From contig NW_020825317.1 in NCBI RefSeq assembly GCF_003286085.1, positions 5,022,001 through 5,086,000 of the forward strand: 64,000 bases of DNA, written 5' to 3'. This document shows, piece after piece, positions 26,576-38,631 of this stretch. The notes below the pieces were generated by a model. That model made no database searches and was not told where the DNA came from. It saw nothing but the letters and a program-made list of their open reading frames with translations. How positions within the stretch are numbered: position 1 is the first letter of the stretch; each line of letters opens with the position of its first letter. Origin of the DNA: Drosophila persimilis. Its lineage: Eukaryota > Arthropoda > Insecta > Diptera > Drosophilidae. Made by a program: the position numbers and the translations under genes.

Positions 26576-27741
26576 ACAAGGGCACGTCGTCCATCAAGCC
26601 TTTGCTGCCACAGCGCATAGCGCATAGCGCTTTCATTTATTTATGGCAATTTATGCGTCCGGAAAAGAAAAAGAAAACATCGCGAAAAGACGTTGAAAGG
26701 CTGCCAAAGCAGAATCTTTATTCATTGATTATTTAACGACTTCTTAAGTGGTTTCTTAAGTACACAAAAAACTCACCGCTTATGTGCGATTAAGCCAAAG
26801 TAGTCGCAAGTAGAAATGAACGTGTGAGTGTTCGTGGGTGCGGGTGTGGATGTGGATGTGGATGTGTGTGAACTGGTACTAGAGTATGTGTGTCCGTGGA
26901 GATTCTTTCTGTCTAGGCCAGGCAAGTGCGGCGCCTCGCAAAGGCAGTCTCTCATAGTCAAAGTGAATTGATGAAGCGCTGTAGGAAAACTTTTACCGCA
27001 GTGCCGAAAGACTGAGGGGACATTGGAACGGTGGGGCGCGGACCCAAGAGAACCTAACCGTGGACTTCGACCGTCACATTTCCAAGCTAAATGGTACGCA
27101 GCGAATAATAAGAGTTAGCTCGTTGACTCCGCTGCCCTTTCCTGCCATTCCTTCTGTCCTGTTACATCTACTGCTACCCGTTTCCATGTAAAGTTGCCCC
27201 GCACGCAGAAACTAACGAAAAAAGTGGCCAAGAAAAAGGTCAAAGCGACTAAGACGGGATAAACTGGCGTGCTTAAGTTACTCAAATAGCATACGCCTAA
27301 AAGTTTGCCGGCCACTTCCTACTGCCAGAACACAGAGCGAGCTCCTTGCCCTATTCAAGCTTATTTAAGTTGGAGTTGAAACCAAAGCCGGCAGCAAGGA
27401 TACGGAAGTTGCTTACAAACTCTCGCATCGGTAGAGTGTGACCAGGGGCGACTCTTTCTCTCGTTGAGTGATTTTGTCGTAGCTGTGCTATTGCTATCGT
27501 TTAAAGATATTTTTGGTTATTGACAGGCATTGTTCTCTTGGTGCATCCATTGTCCTCGTATGTAACTATGGGTTCCACACAATTTACTCCAATTCGTAGC
27601 ATACTTTTGCGGGCAGCTCTTGGATAAATCTCAGAACTTGTGTAGCCTCATGGCTTGAAAATTACAAAAATCCTTAAAATATACATACAAATTAAATTAG
27701 GTGCCACCCCACCCTCTTTTTCTTGGGGGCAGCAGGAGCCC

Positions 27742-27781
27742 CCTATCCCATCCCATTCCATCCCATTTCATCCCATCCCAC
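27742..27781. repeat. ATCCC pentamer repeat
   Basis: Degenerate copies of ATCCC/ATTCC. Confidence 0.7.
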
Positions 27782-28811
27782 TGCCTGTTCGCTTCGCCAC
27801 TCCGCCTGGCGACATTGCTAATTGCGCGCATTAAACGCAGACAACAGTACAAGCGTTTGGAGTAGGTCCTTGTGTGTTTGTTGGTGTGCTTTTTGCTGCC
27901 TGTGTTGGTATTCATGTTGGTGTTGGTGTGTAGCACCAAACAGCGTTGCGTTGAAATAGAACTTCCGGCGGGGCAACGGAAAAAACCTCTAACGAAAATC
28001 CCAACGTAATGCAATATTCATTTTTCTGGTCACGTACGTAAAGTAAATCAATTAAGTTGTCATAAATTGTACCACTGCAGCCGACGACACCTCCCATCCG
28101 GGCCCCCCCACCCCCGTTCCTCTTTCCGCTAACGTAGTCGGTGTCGCATCTCCGTTTTCCCATCCATACCCTCAGTGCCCTGTGCCCTCTGTCCTATGCC
28201 TCAGTCGGGGCGTTTGCTGCTTGCTCCTTGTTCTACTCCTTCTGCTCCTTCCACTCCTCGGCTTTCCCTAGCTGCTTTTTTGCTGCCAGGCTCTTATTTG
28301 ATTTGAGTTCTGTTTGTGCTGCAAATTGAGCGGCATTTGTTTTTTATATATTTCATTTTTTCTTTTTACTTCTATGGTTCTGGGGAGATGCTGGGAGTGG
28401 GGGCGGAGGCGGCTACATAAAGTGTCGCATCTAATCTTCAAATATACATACAAATACAAGTACGATATGTAAATAGAAGAAATTTCAAGTGGCAAGCGAA
28501 CCAGAAACCACCGAATTGCTTGCAAAATTCTTTTGTTATTAAACCAATTTTATTTTTTGTGTTATTCATGCACTTTTTATAGCAAGGGGCTTGGGGCTAA
28601 GACGTCAGCCGGCGGGATGAACGGATGGTTAGATGGTTAAATGGATGGATGGACGGGTGGATGGATGGCTGGGCAGGCGGGAAGTCAAGGGCGTCAAGTA
28701 CTGTGACAGTCATAAAATACTTCACATTCCCTCTACTTGTTTTGTGTTGTTTCTTGCGCTTTTCCGTACCGATAGCGGGGAAAGCTTTTAAGCAGAATAA
28801 ACGTTAATTTT

Positions 28812-29177
28812 TTAAAAAGTGCTTCTTCGCCTCCTCTCCACTTCGCGCATGATGTCTCTTTCAGCTAGGATTTTTGTCCGAATGCCTTCAATTTCCATAG
28901 AGGCGATTAGACGAAAAAAAACCTCAGGCAAGGACATACATTTCTGTCTGCCCAATATCCGTGCAATAGCCAGTTTAATATGAAGGTATAAATTTGAAAG
29001 GACAAACAATTTACGATGACACATTGTCATCGTATTTTTTGGTAGCTGGCGCAAGAGCTGGGGATAGAGCTGAAGCATTCCGAGCAACCAATTCTGTTGT
29101 CTGAACCGAAACCCCAATTCCTCTTCTGTTCGCTTCTCCATGGAGCCCTGCCGAGTCCTACTCCATGGAATTGCCAT
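28812..29177 (-). CDS. Candidate small single-exon gene, 121 aa, unrecognised
   Basis: An uninterrupted frame with a true ATG at 29177 and two further in-frame ATGs soon after. The product is rich in Leu, Arg, Met and Glu with little low complexity. It would form mostly helices, with an Arg-rich tail (EVERRRRSTF) and a hydrophobic stretch around residues 62-80. A minus-strand AATAAA lies near 28547, about 260 bases after the stop. No family was recognised. Natural composition and lack of repeats set it apart from most frames of this length nearby, but a frame of this size can arise by chance in 64 kb. Confidence 0.35.
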   Translation of the reverse strand: MAIPWSRTRQGSMEKRTEEELGFRFRQQNWLLGMLQLYPQLLRQLPKNTMTMCHRKLFVLSNLYLHIKLAIARILGRQKCMSLPEVFFRLIASMEIEGIRTKILAERDIMREVERRRRSTF

Positions 29178-30034
29178 CTTCGTTCTTCACTTGGCCGCAG
29201 ACTTGCCCCACTTTAGTTAAGCTCAAAATGATTGCGTATAATTTGGCAGCATTTAGTGGGCGCCACCACGCAGAGTTTGGGGTGGAGTTTGGGCGAAATG
29301 TCAAAGGCGAAAGCTGTGGCTGCTGCTGCTGCTGCTACTGCTGGGGGTGAGTCCCAGAGCGTCCCCCCAGTAGCAGTGACATAGCGAGTACGTACGGTGT
29401 ACGCTCAGTCTGGGCCTGCGTCCGACGGCTGGGGTCTGGAGTGTGGAGTGTGGAGTCTGGGGGAAGCCACTTGCGGCCGCAATGGGATTTCTCGTTCATT
29501 TCAACAAGGATTATTTACTTCGCCAAAGATTCAATAACAATTTTGAAATGAGCGTAATTTCGTTGAGCTTTCTTCCCGTCTTGGCATAAGCCCTGAAATA
29601 ATGTGGCATAAAGCGCAAAGTGGTCGTCGCACGCCCCTCGCCCATCAAGGATCCCTCTCTGGTGTCTTTCCTTGAGGAACTCCAAGGGTATTCAGTGGAT
29701 CACAACCAGCTTCGGTGCTTCGATGACCATTTTGACAAAGTTTGAATTATGTCCTCCACCCCTTGGGCATATATTGGCAAGCTATCCGCCGCAAGATATC
29801 CGGCAGATATCGATGGCTACAATCACTTTCACAGTCGCAGTCTCAGTCACAGTGAGTCACAGATAGTCAGTCCATGACGCTACGCAAACTTATCAATTAA
29901 AAGCTTTGCACAGAAGCCGCCCATAAACCCCTGTCACTTTAGTTCCGAGTTAATGGCATTTTATCAAGTCGTTTTCGGGTTTTGTGTGCAATTTTAATTA
30001 AAGCTGATTAAATGCTTGGGCGGGCGCGGGAGCT

Positions 30035-30086
30035 GGTGTGGGTGCGGGTGCGGGTGCGGGTGTGGGTGTGGGTGTGGGTGCGGGTT
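30035..30086. repeat. GGTGCG/GGTGTG hexamer microsatellite
   Basis: About eight G-rich 6-base units on the plus strand, with regularly spaced GGG runs. Confidence 0.8.
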
Positions 30087-31169
30087 ACATGCATTATGAC
30101 TTGCTGGCAGGCAATCAGCACACCAGCCGTAAAACAATCAGACCCCACCCCAACTCTATTACAATATGTGGCCCTTGTTGTTGTCCGTCGTGACGTACTG
30201 GCAATATCAGTATCCATCAGTGAGCGAGAGAGAGAGAGAGAGGAACCTGGCTGGGGCCGAGATAGGCACAGAGACAGATTCGTGGACAGCTCTGGGCAGT
30301 CAATCAATGTCTCCATTTAGATTTGACCGATTTAAGGAAATTGAACATCATGATTTTTGAACACCTACTCACTACTCACTCACACCGAATGACCATCGAC
30401 CATCGACCATCGAGCATCGACCAGATATCCATGTAATTGTTTGAAAATATTAAGGAAATAAGCTCTCGCATAGCATTGCCCCAACGACGCGTCGTTGTTC
30501 TTTCGATTTGGGGGCAATCACGTTCTGCATTCCCCCAATGCCCCTTAAACTCTATTCTCGCTTCCACTCTGATTCCGATCCGCATTTCCATTTCCATTCC
30601 CTATCCCGGTTACCCAGTTCGCGCCCAAAAACTCTCAGTCGACGGGGCGAGTACGTTCTTAATGCAGTATGCAGTATGCAGTATGCATGTGCAAATCTAA
30701 TAATTCTTTGCCAACTGTCACTCCATTAGCGGCAAATCCAGCGGAATGAAGCACTGACGCGGGCGGGATGTACCGACCGTTGGAGGGGTGGAGGGGGCGT
30801 TAGCGTCGGCGTCCAAGTGGGCAGGACAACGGCCAGAGCCCAAGCTCAGGCACTTCCTGTGCTCACTTTTCTTTCCTTGGGCTAGGAAGAACCTTAGCAC
30901 CAGCTTATGGGTGTGATTATTTTATTTTTTTTTGTTGCAAGGGTCAGGAAACGGGTAAGGAAAAAGGGCAGATTTGGGGCATTATGTGTAAGCATGCGTC
31001 TACCCAGGCACCGACTACGAGTACGCCAAATGCCCCTTGAACTGCTAATGTTTGTGCGATATTGTGTGGGGTACATCGATCTTTCAATGTCTCTTCTCCA
31101 TGTCCCCAGTCCCCAGTCCCCTGTCCGCTGTCCCTGCCCCTGTCCTTTCGCTCTGTCTGCACAGGCTTG

Positions 31170-31212
31170 TATCTGTCCGTCTGTCTGTCTGTCCGTTTGT
31201 CTGTCTGTGTGT
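31170..31212. repeat. GTCT/GTCC tetramer repeat
   Basis: Imperfect TCTG/TCCG tetramers. Confidence 0.6.
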
Positions 31213-32217
31213 GTTCTATTTCGAGGTTTGGCGATTTATTTTGCACAAGTTTTAATTTCCGGCAAATTTCCTAGTACAATTTCCCTTCTCAGAGCTAGCA
31301 TTGCGCTTTTCCCGCACTGCACTCCCAGTGGCGCATTTCCAAGCTTACTTCTGCGTTGGCTCCACCCCCGACACTCCCAACACCCCAAACACCCCAAACA
31401 CCTCCAGCACCCCATGCAAATTACCCTAAAAGAGCGACATGGCTTCATTTGAATCATGGTCTGTATGACTGTGTGCGTATGTGCGAAAGATAGAGACAGA
31501 GAGAGAAACTATCTGTGAGTCGACTGTGAGTGTATGTATGGATGGGGTATGGGTACGGTGGGGCGGGCTGTCCTTCGGGTCAAAATACTCATATTTCTTA
31601 CATTTGTGCTATTTAATGTAAATTAGGCAAGCGACCTAGCGAGTTATTTTACGACTACAATTTCATTCATTTCGCTTGCCAAATCTGTGTGTCTCTTGCC
31701 AATCGAATTTGCATCACCGTCTTCTCTCTGCTTGTACGTGATTTTGGAAGCCAACAACTGCATCTGTTACAAGATTATTGGCTGCCATTCGGAAGCCTGC
31801 CAGAGAGTCCAGTCCATGCCATCAACTTCTTATTTCCATGCCCATTGTTCTTCTTCAGACGGGGACTGCTATGGTCCTTCCTGTACTTGGCCAGGTGTAC
31901 TTGGTCGTACTGTGTATCGCGGATAATCGCTGCGGACTTTCTGCCTGCACTTCCGTCCGACACATCGTGTTGGATGGATGAGTTCCACACTAAGCCCATC
32001 CCTGAACCGTATCCCTTTCCCCGTGCCAGTACAAACAGAGCACGGACAGACGGACAGACACAGTAACTGAATCGGCGGGTCGAAAGCCCAGGCGGAAAAA
32101 AACCTGAATGCCAATCATAGGCAATAAAGATTGTAAAATTTGTTTCTATTTTCGGTCGCTTTGCCAGTCTGCAACATGACTTTCTACTCTCTGCAGCCAG
32201 TCCGCTGTGCCTCGTCT

Positions 32218-32258
32218 CCACCTCCACCTCCACCACCACCACCACCACCACCACCTCG
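32218..32258. repeat. CCACCT/CCA repeat
   Basis: CCACCT units followed by a nearly pure CCA run; the other strand reads as GGT. Confidence 0.8.
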
Positions 32259-34436
32259 GCCTCCTCTCCTCTCCGCTCCACTCGGCTCGGCTCTACTCAA
32301 CTCAGTTCAGCGGTTTTACAGCTACAGACATTTTGTCCCAGGACGCCCCTTAAAATGAAAATGAAAATGAAAATGCCTCTGCTGCTAAGCCAGCAACTGG
32401 CAAACGGCAAACGAGAACTTGATCTGGCCCAAAATCGTTTGATTTCGCCGCTCACACAGAAGGCTGAAAAACAGCGACCGGACCGATTGCTATGCTAAAC
32501 AAAACGTGGCCAAAAAAATGCAACAAAAGAAAAACGAAACGAGAAGAAGAAAAACCATCGGCATTCAATTGACGGCAATCATCGGCTAACCGTGATTCCA
32601 CTGATGGCGTAGTAGCTACAACTAGAACTGACCATTCCTGCCGGTCCATCCGGTTGAAGTCAACTGTTTCATTTGATTCTCCTTATGCACTAGAAGGACA
32701 TGGACATTACATTTTCCAGTAGCGAATTATATATATTCTTTTGTATGCCAATTTAAAAAGCAACTTTCCCACTCCGAATAAGCTTCGTCCCCTTGTTTTT
32801 GGACATTTAAATTCAAGCCAAGATTGTGAGGAATCCACACATACACCGCCCCATCTGAACGAATCCCGACGGTGAACACCGAGCCAATATGACCAATATC
32901 AAAGACAATACCAATATGATGCATGAGGGACGAATAAGCTGTTCTATGGTGGGGTTTTCCGTGGTGCCCCGTAGACAAACGGCGCGCGGGGTTGTCAAAT
33001 TTCTTGTCACCTATGCTTCGTCTCTAACCATGGCTCGCTGTCTGCTCAAATCCGAATGGCTCAAATCGGAATGCCCAAAAACTCAATAACAAATTGTATG
33101 CTTTGGGCATGACGAGATCGACTGCGGCTCGTCAAAGACTGTGTCTTTGTTGTTCAATTCTGGGACCGGGCAAGGCATTGACGAACAGCCGAAGCGGAGA
33201 AGTCAGTGGAGCCGCGGTCGGAGGCTAAGGATAGTCTAAAAGAGAATTTAAGTAACACTACAAGTTCCAGTGCAAATAACTAAATTAATTTTATTTTATT
33301 TTATTAATAAATGTTAGCCGGCATACCGTTTTTCTCAACTGCCGGGCACTGATGTTGATGGGGATTATTCGTGGAAATGGGGGAAGGGAAAGGCTCTGGA
33401 AGGGTAGGGCGTAGACGATGTCGTACAAGCTATAATTACATCCAAATTGTATGCTGCAGAAATGCAGAAGATAATTCTGAGCCACTATATCCCTGATCAA
33501 ACAATAAAATACAAGATTTTAAGGCCTGTCTGAACGGATCTGCAGCAGACCCGTTGCTCGTTGCTTGCTCGGTTTAAAGACATCCATATTCCCTTCTTGT
33601 GACATTTAAAAATTGCAAGAGATCATGCTATTTTCCTTTGGTATGTTACGAGTAGGGAGTGACTCTTCCAGCAGCCAAAACTAGACCGATAGAAGTAGGT
33701 GAATATCCTTACACAGAACTCCTTGAGTTCCAAGCCGGCTTAAAAGGGTACCAAATAAATGTATTGCTGTTTGCGGTTGAATTTTTTACATACATAAATG
33801 TGGGGTTTTTATTTACTTTAGGTTTAATAATTAATTTGTATTTAATGTTTGATAAATTTAAGATAAATGTATTCTTTATTCTGCGTCGTTTTATTCTTCT
33901 TCTCTGCGGCCGTCGTCGTTTTTGCGTCTTTTCGGTACCGCCGTCATTTTATTTCTCCGCTTGTCTCTTCCTTGCTCGTCGTCTTCTTCGTGATGGCATA
34001 ATCGTTGTTCGTCGTTCTTTTTAGTGATGGGATCATCGTTGCTCGTCGTCTAGGGATCTTATCTTCATTTGGTATTTTGTGTGGTACACCAACCCACATA
34101 AATGCATATGTATACATATCTGACCTCATATAGGAAACGCCCCTTTGCACTCTGCTAAAGCAGGTTTGACTTTTCAGAGACTTCTCAGAGGAAGAGAGCA
34201 ATTAAAATGAAAAAATTAACAAGAGATGTGAAAGGAGAATGGAGTGGATGCTGGGAAGGCAACATTTGAACAGAGGTCAACCAGAGCCAGAGAAATAACT
34301 AAGTTTTATTTCCGTTTCGAGCAATTAACTTTTTTAACTTGGCCCACAGTCTACTGGCTCATTTCCACCCTTCGCCCTGCTCCTGCTACTGCCCCAAGCA
34401 CAACTTCTTGTTTAGTAGACTTCCGTTGGTAGCTCT

Positions 34437-35153
34437 ATGGGCCTGCCTCGGGGCAAGTGCTGCTCGCGGTCCGAGCAGCGCCTGTCCAATGGTAAGTATA
34501 TCTTATTATCAGTAGTTGCCACACAGTATAACAAAACATTGCAAAAAGAGCACACCAACCAGCCTATGCCCGTGCCCATGCCCATGCCCATGCCCATGCC
34601 AAAGCCCTGCAACCGGCAACACCCGCCGATAACTTTGGCCATAATTCATCAGTTGTGCGCGCTGCAAAGTCCTTTCAACTGCTGCTCAGTTGCCAAATAT
34701 GGTTTTTGTGCTTGCCTTTGCAACTATATATTTTTGCGAGGAATTGGGGAGGTTTTGTGGGGTCAGCGGGCGGCGGAACTGGAGCGGGGGTTGGAGCTGC
34801 GACTGGTCTTTATAAGTTTATATTTCTGTCTTTCCCATGTCTAAATATGATACATGCCCTTGCCGCAAGTTGGTAGTTGCCAGTGCCAGTGCCAGTACCA
34901 GTGCCAGTTCCAGTGGCAAGTGCAGCAAACAAGGCAGCCTACTGCACCCCACACGGCACACCCCGCACGCCGCACCCCCACCCACACCCACACCCGAGCT
35001 GACAGCAACATTGCCTACCTCCCTCCTTCCTCCCCCACTAATATTCTTCTGTTCTAGATGACTGCCGCCGCTGTTCAGCTTGTTTCAATTTTTCTAGCAA
35101 AGTTGATGCCGGGAAACAGATTGTTTGCAGCAAACAGCAGCAGCAGCAGCAGC
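34437..35153 (+). CDS. Candidate two-exon segment with a Met-Gly...Cys-Cys start, unrecognised
   Basis: An ATG at 34437 begins MGLPRGKCCSRSEQRLSN and runs into a near-consensus donor, G followed by GTAAGTAT, at 34492. A Gly at position 2 and a Cys pair soon after are what N-myristoylated, palmitoylated proteins show. The next strong acceptor is at 35057: CTAAT branch-like motif, pyrimidine tract, CTAG. Joining in phase 1 gives a Cys-containing frame that ends in a short Gln run and a stop at 35153. The 564-bp intron is reasonable. Another downstream exon could be used instead. No homologue was recognised and every step is inference. Confidence 0.2.
34563..34602. repeat. CCCATG hexamer microsatellite
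   Basis: Six copies (CCCGTG/CCCATG). Confidence 0.8.
34880..34922. repeat. CCAGTG hexamer microsatellite
   Basis: Copies of CCAGTG with CCAGTA and CCAGTT variants. Confidence 0.75.
35131..35152. repeat. CAG trinucleotide run
   Basis: Seven CAG copies, followed by AACAAC. Confidence 0.85.
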
Positions 35154-35203
35154 AGTAACAACAACAGGAGCAACGGAAAAAGTGCCAACACTGCAAATTT
35201 TCC

Positions 35204-35740
35204 TTACCAGTTTGAACTTCTTGCCATCCAGTACCAGTACCAGTACCCAGTACCCAGTACACAGTACCCTCGGATCCCTATCCCTCGCCCGGGTTGCATC
35301 ATACTCTGTGATCTGGAGGCGCCACGCCACCGCCACCGCCACTCGCCTAGTGGGCATGCACTCGTATCTGCTGATGGTGTAAATTTCTTAAAGTTCCCAA
35401 CTTCTCCATTGTTTTTGCCCCCGCCTAAGTTCCGTTTCTCGAAGCTCAATTTTTGCTTTTCGTTTTCGTTATTCTTAGCGTCGTCTGCCGCCGGATCCAG
35501 TGGCAGGCTGTTGCCGTTGCCGTTGCCGTCGCCGTTACCGCCGCTGTTGTTGTTGAGCTGTTTGTTGTTACTGTTTAACATTGTGGCAGCATTTTCGAGC
35601 ATTATCCCTGCCCATGCAGTCGATGCAGGTTGTCTTCCTGCCGCCCCCTCCCACGGGATATCCATGGATCCCACCACAACCGTTTGTCTGGTCTTCCTCC
35701 TCTGCCTTTCTGACTGCTGTCTGCCTGCTAGGACTGGCAT
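35204..35740 (-). CDS. Candidate Asn/Gly-rich coding exon, 178 aa
   Basis: The frame starts with an ATG at 35740, with a second in-frame ATG at the MDIPWEG motif. It reads through an Asn/Gly/Ser-rich region (NNKQLNNNSGGNGDGNGNG) and a charged segment (AKNNENEKQKLSFEKRN). Asn/Gly runs like this are common in the N-terminal exons of Drosophila regulatory genes. From about 35360 onward it enters CCAGTA/GGTGGC repeats, so a real exon probably stops before there. I found no convincing donor. A 244-codon frame overlaps it on the other strand, so at most one of the two is likely to be real. Confidence 0.25.
   Translation of the reverse strand: MPVLAGRQQSERQRRKTRQTVVVGSMDIPWEGAAGRQPASTAWAGIMLENAATMLNSNNKQLNNNSGGNGDGNGNGNSLPLDPAADDAKNNENEKQKLSFEKRNLGGGKNNGEVGNFKKFTPSADTSACPLGEWRWRWRGASRSQSMMQPGRGIGIRGYCVLGTGYWYWYWMARSSNW
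35229..35272. repeat. CCAGTA hexamer repeat
   Basis: About seven copies of CCAGTA/CCCAGTA. Confidence 0.75.
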
Positions 35741-37193
35741 AAATAATATTGCAGCTAAATTAGTTAATAAATCATTGGAAAACGCTTTCTAGGCGTTGAC
35801 TGAAGTATGGTGGCTGGTGGCCAGTAGCAGGCAGTTCCGTTCACACGATTTGAATTGAGTAGGGAGTGTTCGGTTGCATCGACACACCATACCGTACCGA
35901 CACTCTCTACTCGTACCATGCGGAACGCTTGACTACGGCTACGGCTACGGAATGGATGCTCTGCTCTGTTCTGCGATGTATGAAACTGTTGATTCGGACA
36001 TTACTGGCTGACAGTAAGGGCCGGTAATTATCAGCTCGATTAAACCTGGACAGCCACTGGTAGTTGTCAGGTCAGTCAGTGACGAGAGACGAGTGTCGTT
36101 TGCGGGTTATTCCACTTGGATTCAATTATTGGATTTGCCATCATCCAGTGTTGAGCCAAAGAAATAGACACCGAGCAACGACCACCGACCACCGACCACC
36201 GACCCTGGTGCTCCTCGTGCTCCTGGTGCTCCAGTCCCATCGAACCTACAACCCACTCGCTGCAACGCTGGAATGGAACAGACCGTAAACCACTTTGTAA
36301 ATGAGCCCTCCCTTGCCCTGGTGCGTGCATATTTGTCGATTTACATTGAAAAATCTTTTTTTAAATATGCACGGAGATCAATCGCACTCCTGCGTACCCT
36401 CGCCCCCGTTCCAACCGGTAGCATCGCTACCAATATTAACACATACTCGTATGTACACGCGTTCGGAGCATTCGCTGCTTTCGCCAGTTCGCTTACATTG
36501 GCACGCTTTTGACGATTTTTGCCTCTTACTTTGGTATTTGCATTTTTTCTCGAATATATGTATGCATACACTCGTGTGTATTTGTAAAAAATATTTCACA
36601 TTCAAACGGAATGAAACGCACAAATGCAAACATTTGCTTACTTTCCTCGTTTCTCTGAATTTAATTGAGCTGCCGCTTCATTTTCGCATCCCCTGACCCA
36701 ACCACTGCCCCCCTTGTCCAGGCATAGGGTATAAGTACTCGTTTATTTGCACAGCCACATGCTCGACTGATTGCGTCATGGGACACTCTCTCGTCCGGGC
36801 TCGTTCCCACCAATTTGGAAATAGTTGGTTTGATTGAAAAAGGACTTTGAAATAGAGTCCCGGACTCGTTGAGAGAATAGGGGGATTAGGGTTAACAGTG
36901 GGTTAGGCATGCCACTGCTGAGAGCGGGGGGAAATAATTATTATTTCCATAATATGCATTTTTCCGCCAAATCGAAAGAATTGCATCAAAGGAAACTTTG
37001 TCATCCTCCTCGTCGACGACGACGCACACACTAAAACGATTTGCGGCTAAGTAGATAAGAAATATTTTGTCCTTACAAAAATACGCATTTTTGTGCTCCG
37101 CTCCTCAAAAAAGTTTCAAGCCGCACACACAAGGGGCACGGCCACGGCACCCCGCAGAACACGGGGCGGACCGAGCGAGGACCCCGTAAAACA

Positions 37194-37399
37194 TTTTCAT
37201 ACCCTTTCAGGGGCTATAGCGCACAGTAGGAAGCATCTTCGATTCCATAAAATATATCAAAATAGATCAGATCATTATATAATATAGCTTCCATGGGAAC
37301 CATGGGATCGGTCCATACCAGAAATTCTGTTATGCGAGATAGTTCAAGCTAAAGTTAGCTGGCATTGGGGTATAGAAAAGGTATGCGAGGGTATTAAAA
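37194..37399. mobile_element. Short MITE-like element, about 206 bp
   Basis: The ends are inverted relative to each other: TTTTCATACCCT at the left and AGGGTATTAAAA at the right, matching in 11 of 12 positions when one is reverse-complemented. The interior is AT-rich and non-coding, unlike the GC-rich flanks. No clear target duplication was found. Several Drosophila repeat families have ATACCCT-type ends, so the family is left open. Confidence 0.45.
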
Positions 37400-38621
37400 A
37401 CATCGATCACCGAATCCTGCCATCCCTTCTTGTTTAAGGCTCTAAAGGAATTTTTAATATTTTAATGTGCAGCATGGGGCAAGATGCCGGTGAAGATGTA
37501 AGTAGAAAAGAATCAAGAAAGTCGGTAAGCCAAAAACCCATGCTCGCAGGCCATTCTGGAGCCCAATAAATGATGCGTGGAGTGCCATGGATGCTGCTGC
37601 CATTGGCATGGATGCTCGTGAATGGCGAGTCGTGAGTTGTCGTGAATCGTACATAATCGTCTCTCACGTGGACATTAGCAGGGGCCTGAAGAGCCCAAGG
37701 AGACGGCAAGGAATTACAGGGCACACTTTAGCACAGGTAAAATTATTTTGCAATAAATTTTGTGACATATTTCCATGAATGTGAAAAACGAAGAAAGAAA
37801 ACTTGTAGGTGGGGCAGAGACAGAGGCAGAGACAGAGACAGAGGAGCAATGGAGCAGACAGGTAACATCTGGGGGGTTGTTGTTGGTGGTTCGGAGATTG
37901 TCTGTCTGTGTGCCACACACCCACACACCCACCCACACACACTCTTAAACACACACAGACGGACACATATTAAATGCACATCAGTGTTACACAATGGCAA
38001 CTTAAATTGTCTAAGAAAATGTCACCCGAAAAAGGGATTTTTGACGTTCACTCGTAAAGCTAAAGCAAAAGCAAATAAAATGTGTAGCAATTCGCGGACC
38101 AGGACCAGGACCAGGACTAGGACCAGCCTCCGCCGGACGTAAAGCAGAAGGTTTTTCGTGGCAATCTGGGACTGTGACTTTATGACAGTTTGATTTATAT
38201 ATTATTGAGAAAGTTTTGTCACAGGCAGAACAATCAGTAGCCTGCACCGACAATCACGTACCCGATGCGCGACACCAACACTGACAGCGACAGTGACACC
38301 TCGAGCGCGCGCCCCACTCCCCACTCCCGACTTATAGACTCCGATGCCGGGGACACGTTACGCATAGTAAGCCCATAAATAATTTTTACGCCCAAAAATG
38401 TTGTCTTTGAACAGGCAGCCCAGCAGCCCAGCAGCCCAGCAGCCGGCATTGAATTGAAATTCATTTTTAATGCGCACTCGATGGCATCAGTATAAGTTAC
38501 CGAAAGGAAGCTGCAGTCACACCGATCCCGGTTCCACCATAGTACTGGGACCCCGCCAAGTATCACTTCCAGCAGCGTAACCCATAACCCCTAGTTCCAT
38601 CTTAGAGTAAGTTTGTGTGTG

Positions 38622-38631
38622 TGTGTGTGTG
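38622..38631. repeat. TG dinucleotide run
   Basis: Part of a TG-rich stretch at about 38614-38632. Confidence 0.6.

Noticed and set aside
32727..33010. Overlapping minus-strand frames, one with a hydrophobic stretch (IILVLSLILVILA)
   Set aside because: Two frames share the same bases, no splice signals link them to other exons, and each is within chance length.
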